From Paenibacillus sedimenti (GTDB lineage: Bacteria > Bacillota > Bacilli > Paenibacillales > NBRC-103111): a stretch of DNA of 64,000 bases. A model generated the notes under the pieces. The model saw only the letters and a program-made list of their open reading frames with translations. It was not told where the DNA came from and ran no database searches. This document shows, piece after piece, positions 18,408 to 26,835 of the stretch; within the stretch, counting starts at the first letter, position 1, and each line of letters begins with the position of its first letter. The stretch is from positions 682,001 through 746,000 of the forward strand of contig NZ_JACVVD010000003.1 of the NCBI RefSeq assembly GCF_014534655.1, in the 5' to 3' direction. The position numbers and the translations under genes were made by a program.

Positions 18408-18447
18408 AAAATGGAAAAGCGAGCCCGGCAGCGGACCGGACTCGCGA
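18408..18447 (-). terminator. terminator after the xylanase gene
   Basis: GC-rich stem GCGAGTCCGGTCCG / CGGGCTCGC followed on the minus strand by TTTTCC, between the GH10 gene and the response regulator start. Confidence 0.6.
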
Positions 18448-18557
18448 GGTCATATTAAAATGCGGCTGGAACTAAGCTATCGGCAACCGAGTAGGCTTTT
18501 GAATCGAATCAGGTTGCTCTTATTGTATCCCGTAAGCATGAATCCGGCAACATTCAT

Positions 18558-19559
18558 TTATTTCATGATGTTGTGGAAAGACTTTTTGGGAACATGAAGG
18601 TTGTCAAAAAGAAACGGCCAATTTTTTCTGCCCTTGACCGGAAAATCGTCCAGCCATGTATGATCGTCCGCCGCTCCCCAGAACGTCACCGCCGTGATGA
18701 TGCCCCGGAATTCCTTAAACAAGTCAAACATCTGCTCGTAGCGCTGCGCCTGCAGCTCCGCACTCGGTTCGATTAGGTCTGTGCGCCTGTCTTCATGCTC
18801 GAACATGGAAAGATCCAGCTCCGTAATCTGCAGCTGAACGCCAAGCGATGCGTAACGCTCGATGGCTTCGCGGATTTCGGCGAGTGTGGGGCCGTGAATG
18901 TTCCAATGTCCCTGCATGCCGATGCCGTGAATCGGTACGCCTTGGTCCAGCAGCGATTTGACGAGCGAATAAATTTTCTCGCGTTTTACAGGATTGGTTT
19001 CGTTGTAATCGTTATAGAACAGTACGGCGTTTGGATCTACGCGATGTGCATATTCGAACGCTTTAGCGATATAATCTTCGCCAATGATGTCGAGCCATTT
19101 CGATTTGCGCAGCATCACTTCCGCCGTATCCTCAATCGCTTCATTGACCACATCCCATGCGTATACTTGACCGCGATAGCGCTTCACAACGATTTCAATG
19201 TGCCGTTCCATCCGCGCTAAAAGCTGCTCTCTTGCGGCAGGCGCTCCGTTATCCCCTTGGAACACCCAATCCGGCGTCTGATTGTGCCATACGAGCGTAT
19301 GCCCGCGTACTTTTTTACCTTCGCGTACAGCAAAATCCACAATGCTATCGGCTGCTTCAAACGTATAGCGATGCGGCTCCGGATGAATTTCTGCGAACTT
19401 CATCTGATTCTCGGCAGTCACGCTGTTATAATGTTTTTTCAGCAAGACGCCTTGGGAATGAATCGTTCGCGGCGTTACAGCCGCTCCGATGTCAAATATG
19501 CCCTGAAATTTTTCGAATAAAGAAGCTACTGCTTCCTGCTTGAATGTTACGTTCGTCAC
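18558..19559 (-). CDS. GH10 endo-1,4-beta-xylanase, intracellular
   Basis: 333 aa, a single GH10 domain with no signal peptide, so probably acts on imported xylo-oligosaccharides. Catalytic acid/base Glu in WDVVNEAIED (near 130) and nucleophile Glu in LQITELDLSM (near 232), plus the GH10 words VRGHTLVWHNQ and MQGHWNI. I prefer GTG 19559 because AGGAGG lies 9 nt upstream; the ATG at 19568 abuts that site and TTG 19598 lies upstream of it. A cre-like site sits at 19584-19597. Next to the importer and its regulators. Confidence 0.92.
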   Translation of the reverse strand: MTNVTFKQEAVASLFEKFQGIFDIGAAVTPRTIHSQGVLLKKHYNSVTAENQMKFAEIHPEPHRYTFEAADSIVDFAVREGKKVRGHTLVWHNQTPDWVFQGDNGAPAAREQLLARMERHIEIVVKRYRGQVYAWDVVNEAIEDTAEVMLRKSKWLDIIGEDYIAKAFEYAHRVDPNAVLFYNDYNETNPVKREKIYSLVKSLLDQGVPIHGIGMQGHWNIHGPTLAEIREAIERYASLGVQLQITELDLSMFEHEDRRTDLIEPSAELQAQRYEQMFDLFKEFRGIITAVTFWGAADDHTWLDDFPVKGRKNWPFLFDNLHVPKKSFHNIMK

Positions 19560-19583
19560 GTAAATCATCCTCCTAATACTTTG

Positions 19584-19597
19584 AGAAACCGTTTGCA
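19584..19597. promoter_or_regulatory. cre-like CcpA site upstream of the xylanase
   Basis: On the minus strand TGCAAACGGTTTCT fits 12 of 14 positions of the cre consensus, 25 bp before the chosen start. A TATACT -10 candidate lies just upstream (19610-19615), so CcpA would block the transcript. Confidence 0.5.
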
Positions 19598-19647
19598 AAC
19601 ATCAATTCCAGTATAATTGTGCGGTTTACGGATGGTTACCCTAGGAA

Positions 19648-21729
19648 TTAAATCATTTCCTTTGAAAAGTATAGGAGGCATTTCAGACCATTCATGATTT
19701 TTGCCAAAAAGCCGTCGGCATGCACTTTGGCAGATGCAGTCCGATGGGGGTTGTCAGACGTCAAGATACTTACGGTACGTTCTGTTCCATCCCATTCTAC
19801 GCTACCGCCGAATGCTTCGCCGATAAACCGGACCGGTGCCATCAGGTTGCCATTGACTAGCTCAGCAGGTGTCTCAAGATCAACGGTAGTGCCGTTTCTC
19901 TCTGCGGTTTTCTCCCCGATGCCGATACGAATGATTGTGCTTCCCTTGCTTCCAGTAGCTGTCTTCGTTGAAGGATCCCATGTAACCTGTGCTCCAAGTT
20001 CCACGAAAATGGCTCTCAGCGGGGCTAGCGTATAGCCTTCACGGATAACAGGCGGCTGCCCGGAACCCAAATCCTTGCCGTCAACTTTAACGTTGACATC
20101 CGATGATAATACGAGTGTCTTCGCATTTACCAACTTTCCGTTTTGATTGTGGACGTTAACTTCTAATTGTGCTCCTTCCGGTACTTCTCCTGCATGTAGA
20201 TCAAGGTTGAATGGAGCGCGAGTTTGCGTTTGGATGACGGTTCCGTTCATCCTGTATTCCACTTTGCCGATAAACACCTCGGGAATACGAATGTATGGGA
20301 CGATCCACACCTTCTTGCGGAATCTAAATGCTTTCTCCGCGTTCACGTACCCGATCGGCATGTCTGGCTTTGCACCTGTTGCGACCTTGTCAAGATAATA
20401 GGGGCTGGCAATAATGGACTTATATGCACCCATCATGATAGGATCGTCACGCAGCAAATAATCGTTGAGCGATTCCCGTGTCGTCATATTTTGGTTAAAG
20501 TAGGTAATCGCTTTGACCCGCGGGTATTTTTTGGGCATGACTTCATACAACCGGTCCAGGTTCGCGACCGCCCAATCCGTATGCGATTTACCATCCCGAT
20601 TCGTTGTATGCGCCACGCCGGTTTCGCTGATCATGATCGGTTTCCGGTCGGCATACAACCTGTATGCCTCTTCAAGACGTTCCACTGGGCTCGTGCCATA
20701 ACCGGGCAGTGAAGGCTGGCCGTCTCCATATGGCATCGTATACAAATTAACGCCAACCCAATCCACATAGAGGTCGCCGGGATAGTAGGCAGCCATCGAG
20801 TAGCGTGGAACGTCGTTTGGGCTCCACACCATGGCGACATTCGGCGCTTCTTCCTTCATCACTTCCGAAATGATGCGAAACTTTTCGATGTATTTGTCGG
20901 GATTGCCATGCCATATGACCCAGTTACCGTTCATCTCGCTTGCGAAACGAAGAAAAATAGGGATGCCCGCCGCATTCGCATCCTTAGCCCACTTACGGAG
21001 ATGAGGATCGTCTTTCACTTCGTCCAGCCCATTCGACGGTTCCAAAGCAATCTGCAGCGCGGTACCGCTGCCGGCCTTTTTGGCATTATCCGCGTATCGC
21101 ATCGGAAAATCACCGTCATACGGCGAGTAAGCTAAATAAATGGCATGGTTCTTGCCATAAATCGATTTGGAACGATCGAAATGGTTGCCCATCCCCGGAT
21201 CAGTTTCGGAATACATACCGAGATATACGCCATACTCCGGCTCAAATTTGGCCAGCTCTCCTTGCTTTGGGACAGCCGCTTTCTTGATCGTCTCCAGTTG
21301 GTCGGTCGAAACATAGAGGTCGAGCGTCAACCGGAGCTCCTGTGCACGATACCAATCTTCTGCGCCCCAATCTTTGCCGGCATTCAACCAGCCATTGTTC
21401 TCGATCTCGTAATAACGGACCGCATTCGAATAATCGTGAACGGTTTCATAATACTTACCAAGCAGTTTCGCATAGAGGGCTGCATTCGTCCAACCGCCGA
21501 CGGTCCCCTCACCAGTGAAGTGCTCAACGAGCTTTGCCCATAAGGGGGCGGCCTCGCTCATTTTACCTTCATCCGCGTATTTTTTCGCTTTCACTTCCAT
21601 ATTCCACCAACTATCGGCATAGACTAGCTGTGGTACCGGTGTTAACATTACGACTGCCAATAGCAGTACCGTCAATAACATTTTCTTCATGAAAAAGGCC
21701 AATGTCCTATTGCTTCGGAACGGTACCAT
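19648..21729 (-). CDS. secreted GH26-like glycosidase with copper-amine-oxidase-like C-terminal domain
   Basis: 693 aa. Signal peptide (about 1-38, ends LVYADS), a helical TPR-like N-terminal part (about 40-150), a GH26-like (beta/alpha)8 domain (about 165-460) with acid/base Glu in FLRFASEMNGNW and nucleophile Glu in PIMISETG, and a C-terminal Cu_amine_oxidN1-type module (about 555-670, TLAPLRAIFVELGAQVTWD, MAPVRFIGEAFGGSVEWD) common in cell-wall proteins of Paenibacillus. Start ATG 21729 is 9 nt from GGAAGG; ATG 21738 is too close. GH26 enzymes cut mannan or related beta-glycans; the exact substrate is unknown. Confidence 0.8.
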   Translation of the reverse strand: MVPFRSNRTLAFFMKKMLLTVLLLAVVMLTPVPQLVYADSWWNMEVKAKKYADEGKMSEAAPLWAKLVEHFTGEGTVGGWTNAALYAKLLGKYYETVHDYSNAVRYYEIENNGWLNAGKDWGAEDWYRAQELRLTLDLYVSTDQLETIKKAAVPKQGELAKFEPEYGVYLGMYSETDPGMGNHFDRSKSIYGKNHAIYLAYSPYDGDFPMRYADNAKKAGSGTALQIALEPSNGLDEVKDDPHLRKWAKDANAAGIPIFLRFASEMNGNWVIWHGNPDKYIEKFRIISEVMKEEAPNVAMVWSPNDVPRYSMAAYYPGDLYVDWVGVNLYTMPYGDGQPSLPGYGTSPVERLEEAYRLYADRKPIMISETGVAHTTNRDGKSHTDWAVANLDRLYEVMPKKYPRVKAITYFNQNMTTRESLNDYLLRDDPIMMGAYKSIIASPYYLDKVATGAKPDMPIGYVNAEKAFRFRKKVWIVPYIRIPEVFIGKVEYRMNGTVIQTQTRAPFNLDLHAGEVPEGAQLEVNVHNQNGKLVNAKTLVLSSDVNVKVDGKDLGSGQPPVIREGYTLAPLRAIFVELGAQVTWDPSTKTATGSKGSTIIRIGIGEKTAERNGTTVDLETPAELVNGNLMAPVRFIGEAFGGSVEWDGTERTVSILTSDNPHRTASAKVHADGFLAKIMNGLKCLLYFSKEMI

Positions 21730-21885
21730 GTCCTTCATCCTTCCATATTTGCCAAGACTACTATCAGGCGATTTCTCTATATACAGCTATTATAGTGAAA
21801 ATTTAGTCCGCCGGATTCCGGTATATTTTGGCTAATAGAGCAGGAGAAGTGTTATGATGGTAATATACGAGGAGGAAGATCATTG

Positions 21886-23025
21886 ATGAGAAAGATTGCA
21901 GTTGTTCTGATATCGGTATTACTCGGGATTACTACCGGCTGTACATCTAAAAATGCAGTGAACAGTCCGGCTCCGGCACCTGCTGCCACTACAAAATCAG
22001 ATATACCCTATACGATGGAAACTATCGCCGAAGGACTTAACGTCCCTTGGGAAATGGATATCGCGAAGGACGGGCGCATTTTTTTCACCGAAAGACCCGG
22101 ACATCTGCGAGTTATTGAGAAAGGCCGTCTGAACCCGGAACCGCTTATTACTTTTGAGGCACCCTTCATTAGTACAGGTGAGGGCGGATTGTTAGGACTC
22201 GCGCTCGATCCCTCTTTTATGGACAACCATTACATCTATGTTTATCACACCTACCGGGATAAGGATCAAATCAAAAATCGGGTGCTGAGGCTGATTGAAA
22301 GCAACAATAAAGCCCGGCTGGATAAAGTATTGATTGCCGGATTGCCAGGCGCTGAAAATCATAACGGCGGAAGGATCAAAATCGGTCCCGATATGCTCCT
22401 TTATATCACCTCAGGCGATCGGTACGATCCCCCTTTGGCACAGGACCTGAATAGCACGGGAGGCAAAATATTACGAATTGGCCTGGACGGCTCCATACCT
22501 GCCTCGAATCCATTCAAGAATTCACCTGTCTACAGCCTGGGACACCGCAACCCGCAAGGACTCGCTTGGCACCCGGAAACCGGACAACTATACAGCTCCG
22601 AGCATGGACAAACCGCACATGATGAGATTAATCTGATTGAACCGGGAGGCAATTACGGTTGGCCTCTTATTGAGGGGGAAGAATCCTCAAGTCCTGAGAA
22701 AGCGAATCTTAAGACTCCGCTCCTCCATAGCGGAAAAGAAACGTGGGCACCTTCCGGCGCTGCTTTCGTTCGTATTGGACCTTGGAAAGGCAGCCTTCTG
22801 GTGGCAGGATTAAGGGGAGAACGGCTTATTAAACTAAATCTAAAAGGACCAAAGTACGATTCAGTCGCGAGCGTGGAACACTTATTTCAAGGCATATTCG
22901 GCAGGCTTCGCAATGTGTACGAAGGACCCGACGGCTCTCTATATATCATGACGAACAACCGTGACGGTCGCGGCAAGCCTAAGCAAGGCGATGATAAAAT
23001 CATTCGACTGAAGCCAAATTTTTGA
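21886..23025 (+). CDS. PQQ-type sugar dehydrogenase lipoprotein (glucose/sorbosone dehydrogenase family)
   Basis: 379 aa. Lipoprotein signal (lipobox TTGCTS, Cys near 20), then a six-bladed beta-propeller of the soluble aldose dehydrogenase type: LNVPWEMDIAKDGRIFFTER near 48, ENHNGGRIKIG, SLGHRNPQGLAWHP, EHGQTAHDEINLIEPGGNYGWP. Family members oxidise aldose sugars with PQQ outside the membrane. Start ATG 21886, after GAGGAGGAAG; a TTG 3 bp earlier is unlikely. It is a single plus-strand gene, divergent from the GH26-like gene. No PQQ synthesis genes are seen here. Confidence 0.87.
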   Translation: MRKIAVVLISVLLGITTGCTSKNAVNSPAPAPAATTKSDIPYTMETIAEGLNVPWEMDIAKDGRIFFTERPGHLRVIEKGRLNPEPLITFEAPFISTGEGGLLGLALDPSFMDNHYIYVYHTYRDKDQIKNRVLRLIESNNKARLDKVLIAGLPGAENHNGGRIKIGPDMLLYITSGDRYDPPLAQDLNSTGGKILRIGLDGSIPASNPFKNSPVYSLGHRNPQGLAWHPETGQLYSSEHGQTAHDEINLIEPGGNYGWPLIEGEESSSPEKANLKTPLLHSGKETWAPSGAAFVRIGPWKGSLLVAGLRGERLIKLNLKGPKYDSVASVEHLFQGIFGRLRNVYEGPDGSLYIMTNNRDGRGKPKQGDDKIIRLKPNF

Positions 23026-23104
23026 CAGCCTGATCAAAATAGGCGTAATTCGGGGGCGTCATGCCCCCTGCCTGTAAACCGCACAGAATTTCTATGCCTT
23101 CTCG

Positions 23105-23152
23105 TTAAAAAAGAGCCGTATCGCCTATCCAAATAGGCGTTACAGCTCGTGT
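23105..23152 (-). terminator. terminator after the SDR gene
   Basis: On the minus strand ACGAGCTGTAACGCCTAT ... ATAGGCGATACGGCTC followed by TTTTTT, just past the SDR stop and between convergent genes. Confidence 0.8.
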
Positions 23153-23159
23153 TAACCAT

Positions 23160-23942
23160 CTAGAGCGCTGCTCCTTTTCCACCATCCACGTTGACGGATG
23201 TGCCTGTTACGTAAGAAGCGGCTTCAGAGGATAAAAAGGTGATGACATTGGCAGCTTCCTCCGTGTTGCCGACACGTCCGAGCGGGATGTCATGTCGTGG
23301 ATCACGCGCAAACTCTTCCCATGACTGATCGGGAGCGACACGCTTCCACACTTTCTCAATCTGATCGCTGCGGATCATCCCGATGCACACCGTGTTCACG
23401 CGAATGCGATCAGCGGCGAGATCTTTGCTCATCGCATTCGTTAAAGCAAGCCCGGCAGCGCGGCTAACGGAAGTCGGCAAGGAAGAAGCAGGCGGCGTTT
23501 TGGCGGCGGACGTCGTGATGTTCACAATGGAGCCCCCGCCAACCTTGCGCATATGGGGAATGGCATAGCGGGAGCAATGAATGGCTCCGAACAATTTCAG
23601 ATCAAGATCCTGCTGCCAAGCGTCTGCACTTACCTGTTCAAATGGCTGGGCCGCCGCTGTTCCGGCATTGTTCACGAGAATATCCAACCGCCCGAATCGC
23701 TCTGCCGTCTGTTCCACCGCGCGCTTGCAATCCTCCTCGGAGCGAACGTCGGCCTGAACAAAAAACACCTCGCCATTCGTCGCTTCGGCAATTGCTGCAG
23801 CGGCCTCCTGAAGCTGCTCTACATTTCTGGCGCAGATGGCTACCTTGGCGCCTTCGCGCGATAAGGCAATCGCCGTCGCCAGACCAATTCCTTTACTGCC
23901 GCCTGTAATAAGGGCTGCCTTGCCCTGTAATCCCAAATGCAT
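23160..23942 (-). CDS. SDR family oxidoreductase with atypical active site
   Basis: 260 aa, Rossmann fold. Cofactor motif TGGSKGIG (13-20), NNAG (91-94), and C-terminal YVTGTSVNVDGG. The usual catalytic YxxxK is absent: the aligned stretch is TSVSR (157-161), so Tyr is Thr and Lys is Arg. I know SDR members with this PTSVSRAAG pattern, so this looks like a subgroup trait and not a random mutation. Start ATG 23942 with GGAGAGGAGC 8 nt upstream. Substrate unknown. Single-gene unit with its own terminator. Confidence 0.85.
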   Translation of the reverse strand: MHLGLQGKAALITGGSKGIGLATAIALSREGAKVAICARNVEQLQEAAAAIAEATNGEVFFVQADVRSEEDCKRAVEQTAERFGRLDILVNNAGTAAAQPFEQVSADAWQQDLDLKLFGAIHCSRYAIPHMRKVGGGSIVNITTSAAKTPPASSLPTSVSRAAGLALTNAMSKDLAADRIRVNTVCIGMIRSDQIEKVWKRVAPDQSWEEFARDPRHDIPLGRVGNTEEAANVITFLSSEAASYVTGTSVNVDGGKGAAL

Positions 23943-24014
23943 AGTCGTATGCTCCTCTCCAACAAGAACTAGTTCAAGCATACTCCTTTTTCGCCGTGAT
24001 CTACAAGTTCCAGC

Positions 24015-25010
24015 TCAAGCGCTCCCAAGCCGGTAATCGTTCATATAATGAACGCATTGGATGAAACGAACCGTCTGCGTTTGCGCTCTCATCACAACGG
24101 AATGCGTTTGTGCGCGGTTGCCGTAAAGGTATTTGACCCCGCTCAGGAAATCGCCGGAGGTCACGCCCGTTGCGGCAAAATAGATATCGGAATCTCCGAT
24201 CAAGTCGCTCATCCCGAGCACCTTGGACGGATCATCGATCCCCATGTCGATACAGCGCTGTTTCTCTTCTTCGTTGTCCGGCAGGAGCCTTCCTTGAAAC
24301 TCACCGCCCATGCAGCGGAGAGCCGCAGCCGCCAGCACACCTTCAGGCGCTCCGCCGGAACCCACGTGCAGATCGATGCCGGTATCCGGGAAGGCGGAGG
24401 CCATTGCACCGGCGACATCCCCATCGCTCAACAAATGGATTTTCACGCCTAATCCGCGTAGAATAAGTATTTTATCCGCATGTCTTTTGCGGTCAAGAAT
24501 AGATACAGTCAGGTCCGTGATATCCTTCTGAAGGATCTCTGCGGCTTTACGGATGTTCACATCCAGCGGAGCATCCAAACTCAGCTTCCCTGCCAAACGC
24601 GGACCTACAGCCAACTTTTCCATATACATATCCGGGGCATGAAGAAGCTTCCCCTTCTCCGCAATGGCAACAACAGAAAGGGCATTATTTCTGCCGCTCG
24701 CGACGATGTCCGTCCCTTCCAGGGGATCAACGGCCACATCATATTCCGGACCTGCACCGCTGCCTACCGGTTCTCCGATATAAAGCATTGGCGCTTCATC
24801 CATCTCACCTTCGCCAATGACGACAGTTCCGCGGAAAGGAATCGAGCTGAATATGGACCGCATGGCTGAGGTAGCTGCTTCGTCCGCGCAATGTTTGTTT
24901 CCTTTACCCGTCCAGCGAGCGGACGCCAACGCAGCATATTCGGTAACCCTTACGATGTCCAGCGATAAGTCTCTCTCCATCTCTCCCATCTCTCCCATCT
25001 CTCCATCCAT
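24015..25010 (-). CDS. glpX: fructose-1,6-bisphosphatase, class II
   Basis: 331 aa. Hydrolyses fructose 1,6-bisphosphate to fructose 6-phosphate in gluconeogenesis. Class II marks: VVIGEGEMDEAPMLYIGE (metal site), VDPLEGTD, GSGGAPEGVLAAAALRCMGGE. Four in-frame ATG codons (25010, 24998, 24989, 24980) lie in a purine-rich repeat, so the true start is uncertain; the family start would be near the last (MERDLSLDIVRVTE). It lies 33 bp after the PPDK regulator gene and shares its direction, so it is probably in the same operon. Confidence 0.93.
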   Translation of the reverse strand: MDGEMGEMGEMERDLSLDIVRVTEYAALASARWTGKGNKHCADEAATSAMRSIFSSIPFRGTVVIGEGEMDEAPMLYIGEPVGSGAGPEYDVAVDPLEGTDIVASGRNNALSVVAIAEKGKLLHAPDMYMEKLAVGPRLAGKLSLDAPLDVNIRKAAEILQKDITDLTVSILDRKRHADKILILRGLGVKIHLLSDGDVAGAMASAFPDTGIDLHVGSGGAPEGVLAAAALRCMGGEFQGRLLPDNEEEKQRCIDMGIDDPSKVLGMSDLIGDSDIYFAATGVTSGDFLSGVKYLYGNRAQTHSVVMRAQTQTVRFIQCVHYMNDYRLGSA

Positions 25011-25043
25011 CCTTTCATTAGAGGTTGTTTAAATTTGAATTAA

Positions 25044-25832
25044 TCACATGTTGGCCAAAATCAAGCCTGCCGTTTCTTCGATGGCCTTCTCGCTTACATC
25101 AATGACCGTACAGCCAAGATCGCGATACAGCCCAATCGCAAATTCGAGTTCTTCCACAACCCGCTCCTCCGTTGCATATTTGGCGCCGAAGGGCAGTCCC
25201 ACCGCTTTCAGCCGTTCGGTGCGAATGCGGACCAGCTGCTCCGGGCTCATTATTAAGCCGACCAGCTTTCGCGGATCTAACTCATAGATGACCGACGGCG
25301 GTTTTACTTCTGGTACCAATGGATAATTCGACACTTTGTAACCTTTGTGCGCTAAGTATATGCTAAGCGGCGTTTTGGACGTTCGCGAAGGTCCCAGCAG
25401 GACGATATGTGCCTGCTTCATCATACTGGGATCCTTGCCGTCATCGGAATTGACGGTGAATTCCACCGCCTCCACCCGTTGAAAATATTGTTCATCCATC
25501 TGATACAACAGACCGGCCTTCCGTTTGGGCGAATCCTTGAATGTATCGATGAATGCCTGCATCATGGGACCCATGATATCTATAGCGTTCACGCCGAGTC
25601 GTATCGTCTCCTGCCGCATCATTTCTCTAAGCTCCGGCAATACGAGTGTATAGGCGACAAAACCGTTAACCCGGGACGCTTCCTCCATCAAAGCGCGGAT
25701 TTCATCCTCAGTCCGGATCGACCCGAAGCGTCTGACTTGAACTGTGCTCGCGTTAAACTGACGGATCGTTGCTTGTACCACGGTATTCGCCGTTTCCCCG
25801 ACTGAATCCGAACAAACGAAAATCGTATGCAT
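25044..25832 (-). CDS. PPDK/PEP synthase regulatory protein (bifunctional kinase/pyrophosphorylase)
   Basis: 262 aa, of the DUF299 family. Acts as ADP-dependent kinase and Pi-dependent pyrophosphorylase on pyruvate phosphate dikinase or PEP synthase. Motifs: IFVCSDSVGETANTVV at the N-terminus and the P-loop LLGPSRTSKTPLSIYLA near 148. Homologous to B. subtilis YqfL, encoded next to ccpN as here. ATG 25832 preceded by GGGAG; an in-frame TTG at 25844 is also possible. 27-bp gap from the ccpN stop. Confidence 0.93.
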   Translation of the reverse strand: MHTIFVCSDSVGETANTVVQATIRQFNASTVQVRRFGSIRTEDEIRALMEEASRVNGFVAYTLVLPELREMMRQETIRLGVNAIDIMGPMMQAFIDTFKDSPKRKAGLLYQMDEQYFQRVEAVEFTVNSDDGKDPSMMKQAHIVLLGPSRTSKTPLSIYLAHKGYKVSNYPLVPEVKPPSVIYELDPRKLVGLIMSPEQLVRIRTERLKAVGLPFGAKYATEERVVEELEFAIGLYRDLGCTVIDVSEKAIEETAGLILANM

Positions 25833-25859
25833 ATTCTCTCCCAATCGAACTCCCCCTGA

Positions 25860-26495
25860 TTAGTTCCCCAGCGCTACATCTAGCAGCAGTTTGGTCATCG
25901 TCGTTTTTGTAATTCTTCCTACAACTTCATTATGATCTGGTTCAACCGAGTGCTTTACTACAGGAATACTGTCAACTTGGTGGAAAATCATTTTGCGGGC
26001 CGCTTCCAGCACGCTATCCTCGGGACTCACCGTGATGATATTCGGATGCCTCGTCATCACGAGCGAAATCGGCATCGATGTCGCTGCCGCATTGCCGAGG
26101 GTGACTTTTAACAAATCCTTGCGAGAGACAATGCCAACCAGCGTTCCATTCGCGTTTACGATCATGAGGCTGCCGACATTTTCAAGAAAAAGCGTAACAA
26201 CAGCGTCACTTACAGTGACTGTTTCCCTAAGGACGACAGGAATCCCCATCACATCCTTGACTTTCATCGCCTCCACGCTGATAAAAGGCGAATCTTCTTG
26301 AAGCGCCGCTGTTCCCAAAAAATAACCTACCTTGGGCTTGGCGTCTATATATCGAAGCATGACCAGCAGCGCAAGGTCCGAACGGATAGTCGGTCGGCTA
26401 ATACCTAGCAATTCTGCGATGCGTTCGCCCGTAATTGGCGCATGTTTTTTGACTAGATCGATAATTTCCGTCTGGCGGGACGTAAGCTCTATGAT
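25860..26495 (-). CDS. ccpN: transcriptional repressor CcpN, non-canonical start codon
   Basis: About 211 aa. N-terminal HTH (IELTSRQTEIIDLVKK, ITGERIAELLGISRPTIRSD) and two CBS domains (from about residue 75), matching B. subtilis CcpN in length and order. CcpN represses gluconeogenic genes in a glycolysis-dependent way. No ATG, GTG or TTG exists in frame between the upstream stop (26520-26522) and TTG 26411, which would remove 28 residues of the HTH. The homology begins exactly at ATC (26495) or ATA (26492), 5 or 8 nt after AGGGAGG. I therefore propose an AUC or AUA start. Operon with the PPDK regulator and probably glpX. Confidence 0.88.
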   Translation of the reverse strand: MIELTSRQTEIIDLVKKHAPITGERIAELLGISRPTIRSDLALLVMLRYIDAKPKVGYFLGTAALQEDSPFISVEAMKVKDVMGIPVVLRETVTVSDAVVTLFLENVGSLMIVNANGTLVGIVSRKDLLKVTLGNAAATSMPISLVMTRHPNIITVSPEDSVLEAARKMIFHQVDSIPVVKHSVEPDHNEVVGRITKTTMTKLLLDVALGN

Positions 26496-26774
26496 GGTTC
26501 CCTCCCTGAATAATTCATATCATGATCATCCCTCTGCATTTTCGCTAGAAAACTTGCATAGGAAGCATAATCTATTGTAGCTCAACTATGCATGGAATCA
26601 TACCCTTGGTCATACTTACTTTAGGTGTTTTATTCATTTAGTGTGTTACATTTAATATATATTGTATATTATAAATCATTTTTTTTAAATAATAAATTAT
26701 TAAAAGCACATAAAATGATTTTAATTGCCTCTTTTTCAATATTTATGACATATTTCAAAGAGTGAGCCACGCAT
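26496..26774. other. intergenic region upstream of ccpN
   Basis: Holds the ribosome binding site (AGGGAGG) and presumably the promoter of ccpN. The part 26630-26760 is very AT-rich. No open frame or RNA gene is recognised. Confidence 0.4.
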
Positions 26775-26810
26775 AAAAAAAGCCCCTAATATTGATATCT
26801 AGGAGCAAAA
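26775..26810 (-). terminator. terminator of the chromate transporter genes
   Basis: On the minus strand GCTCCTAGATATC..ATATTAGGGGC followed by TTTTTTT, shortly after the second gene. Confidence 0.8.
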
Positions 26811-26835
26811 TAATAAGCATGAATTCGTTTTATGC

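Noticed and set aside
26630-26760. AT-rich stretch as an origin or matrix site
   Set aside because: No DnaA boxes, iterons or replication gene nearby; ordinary AT-rich intergenic DNA.
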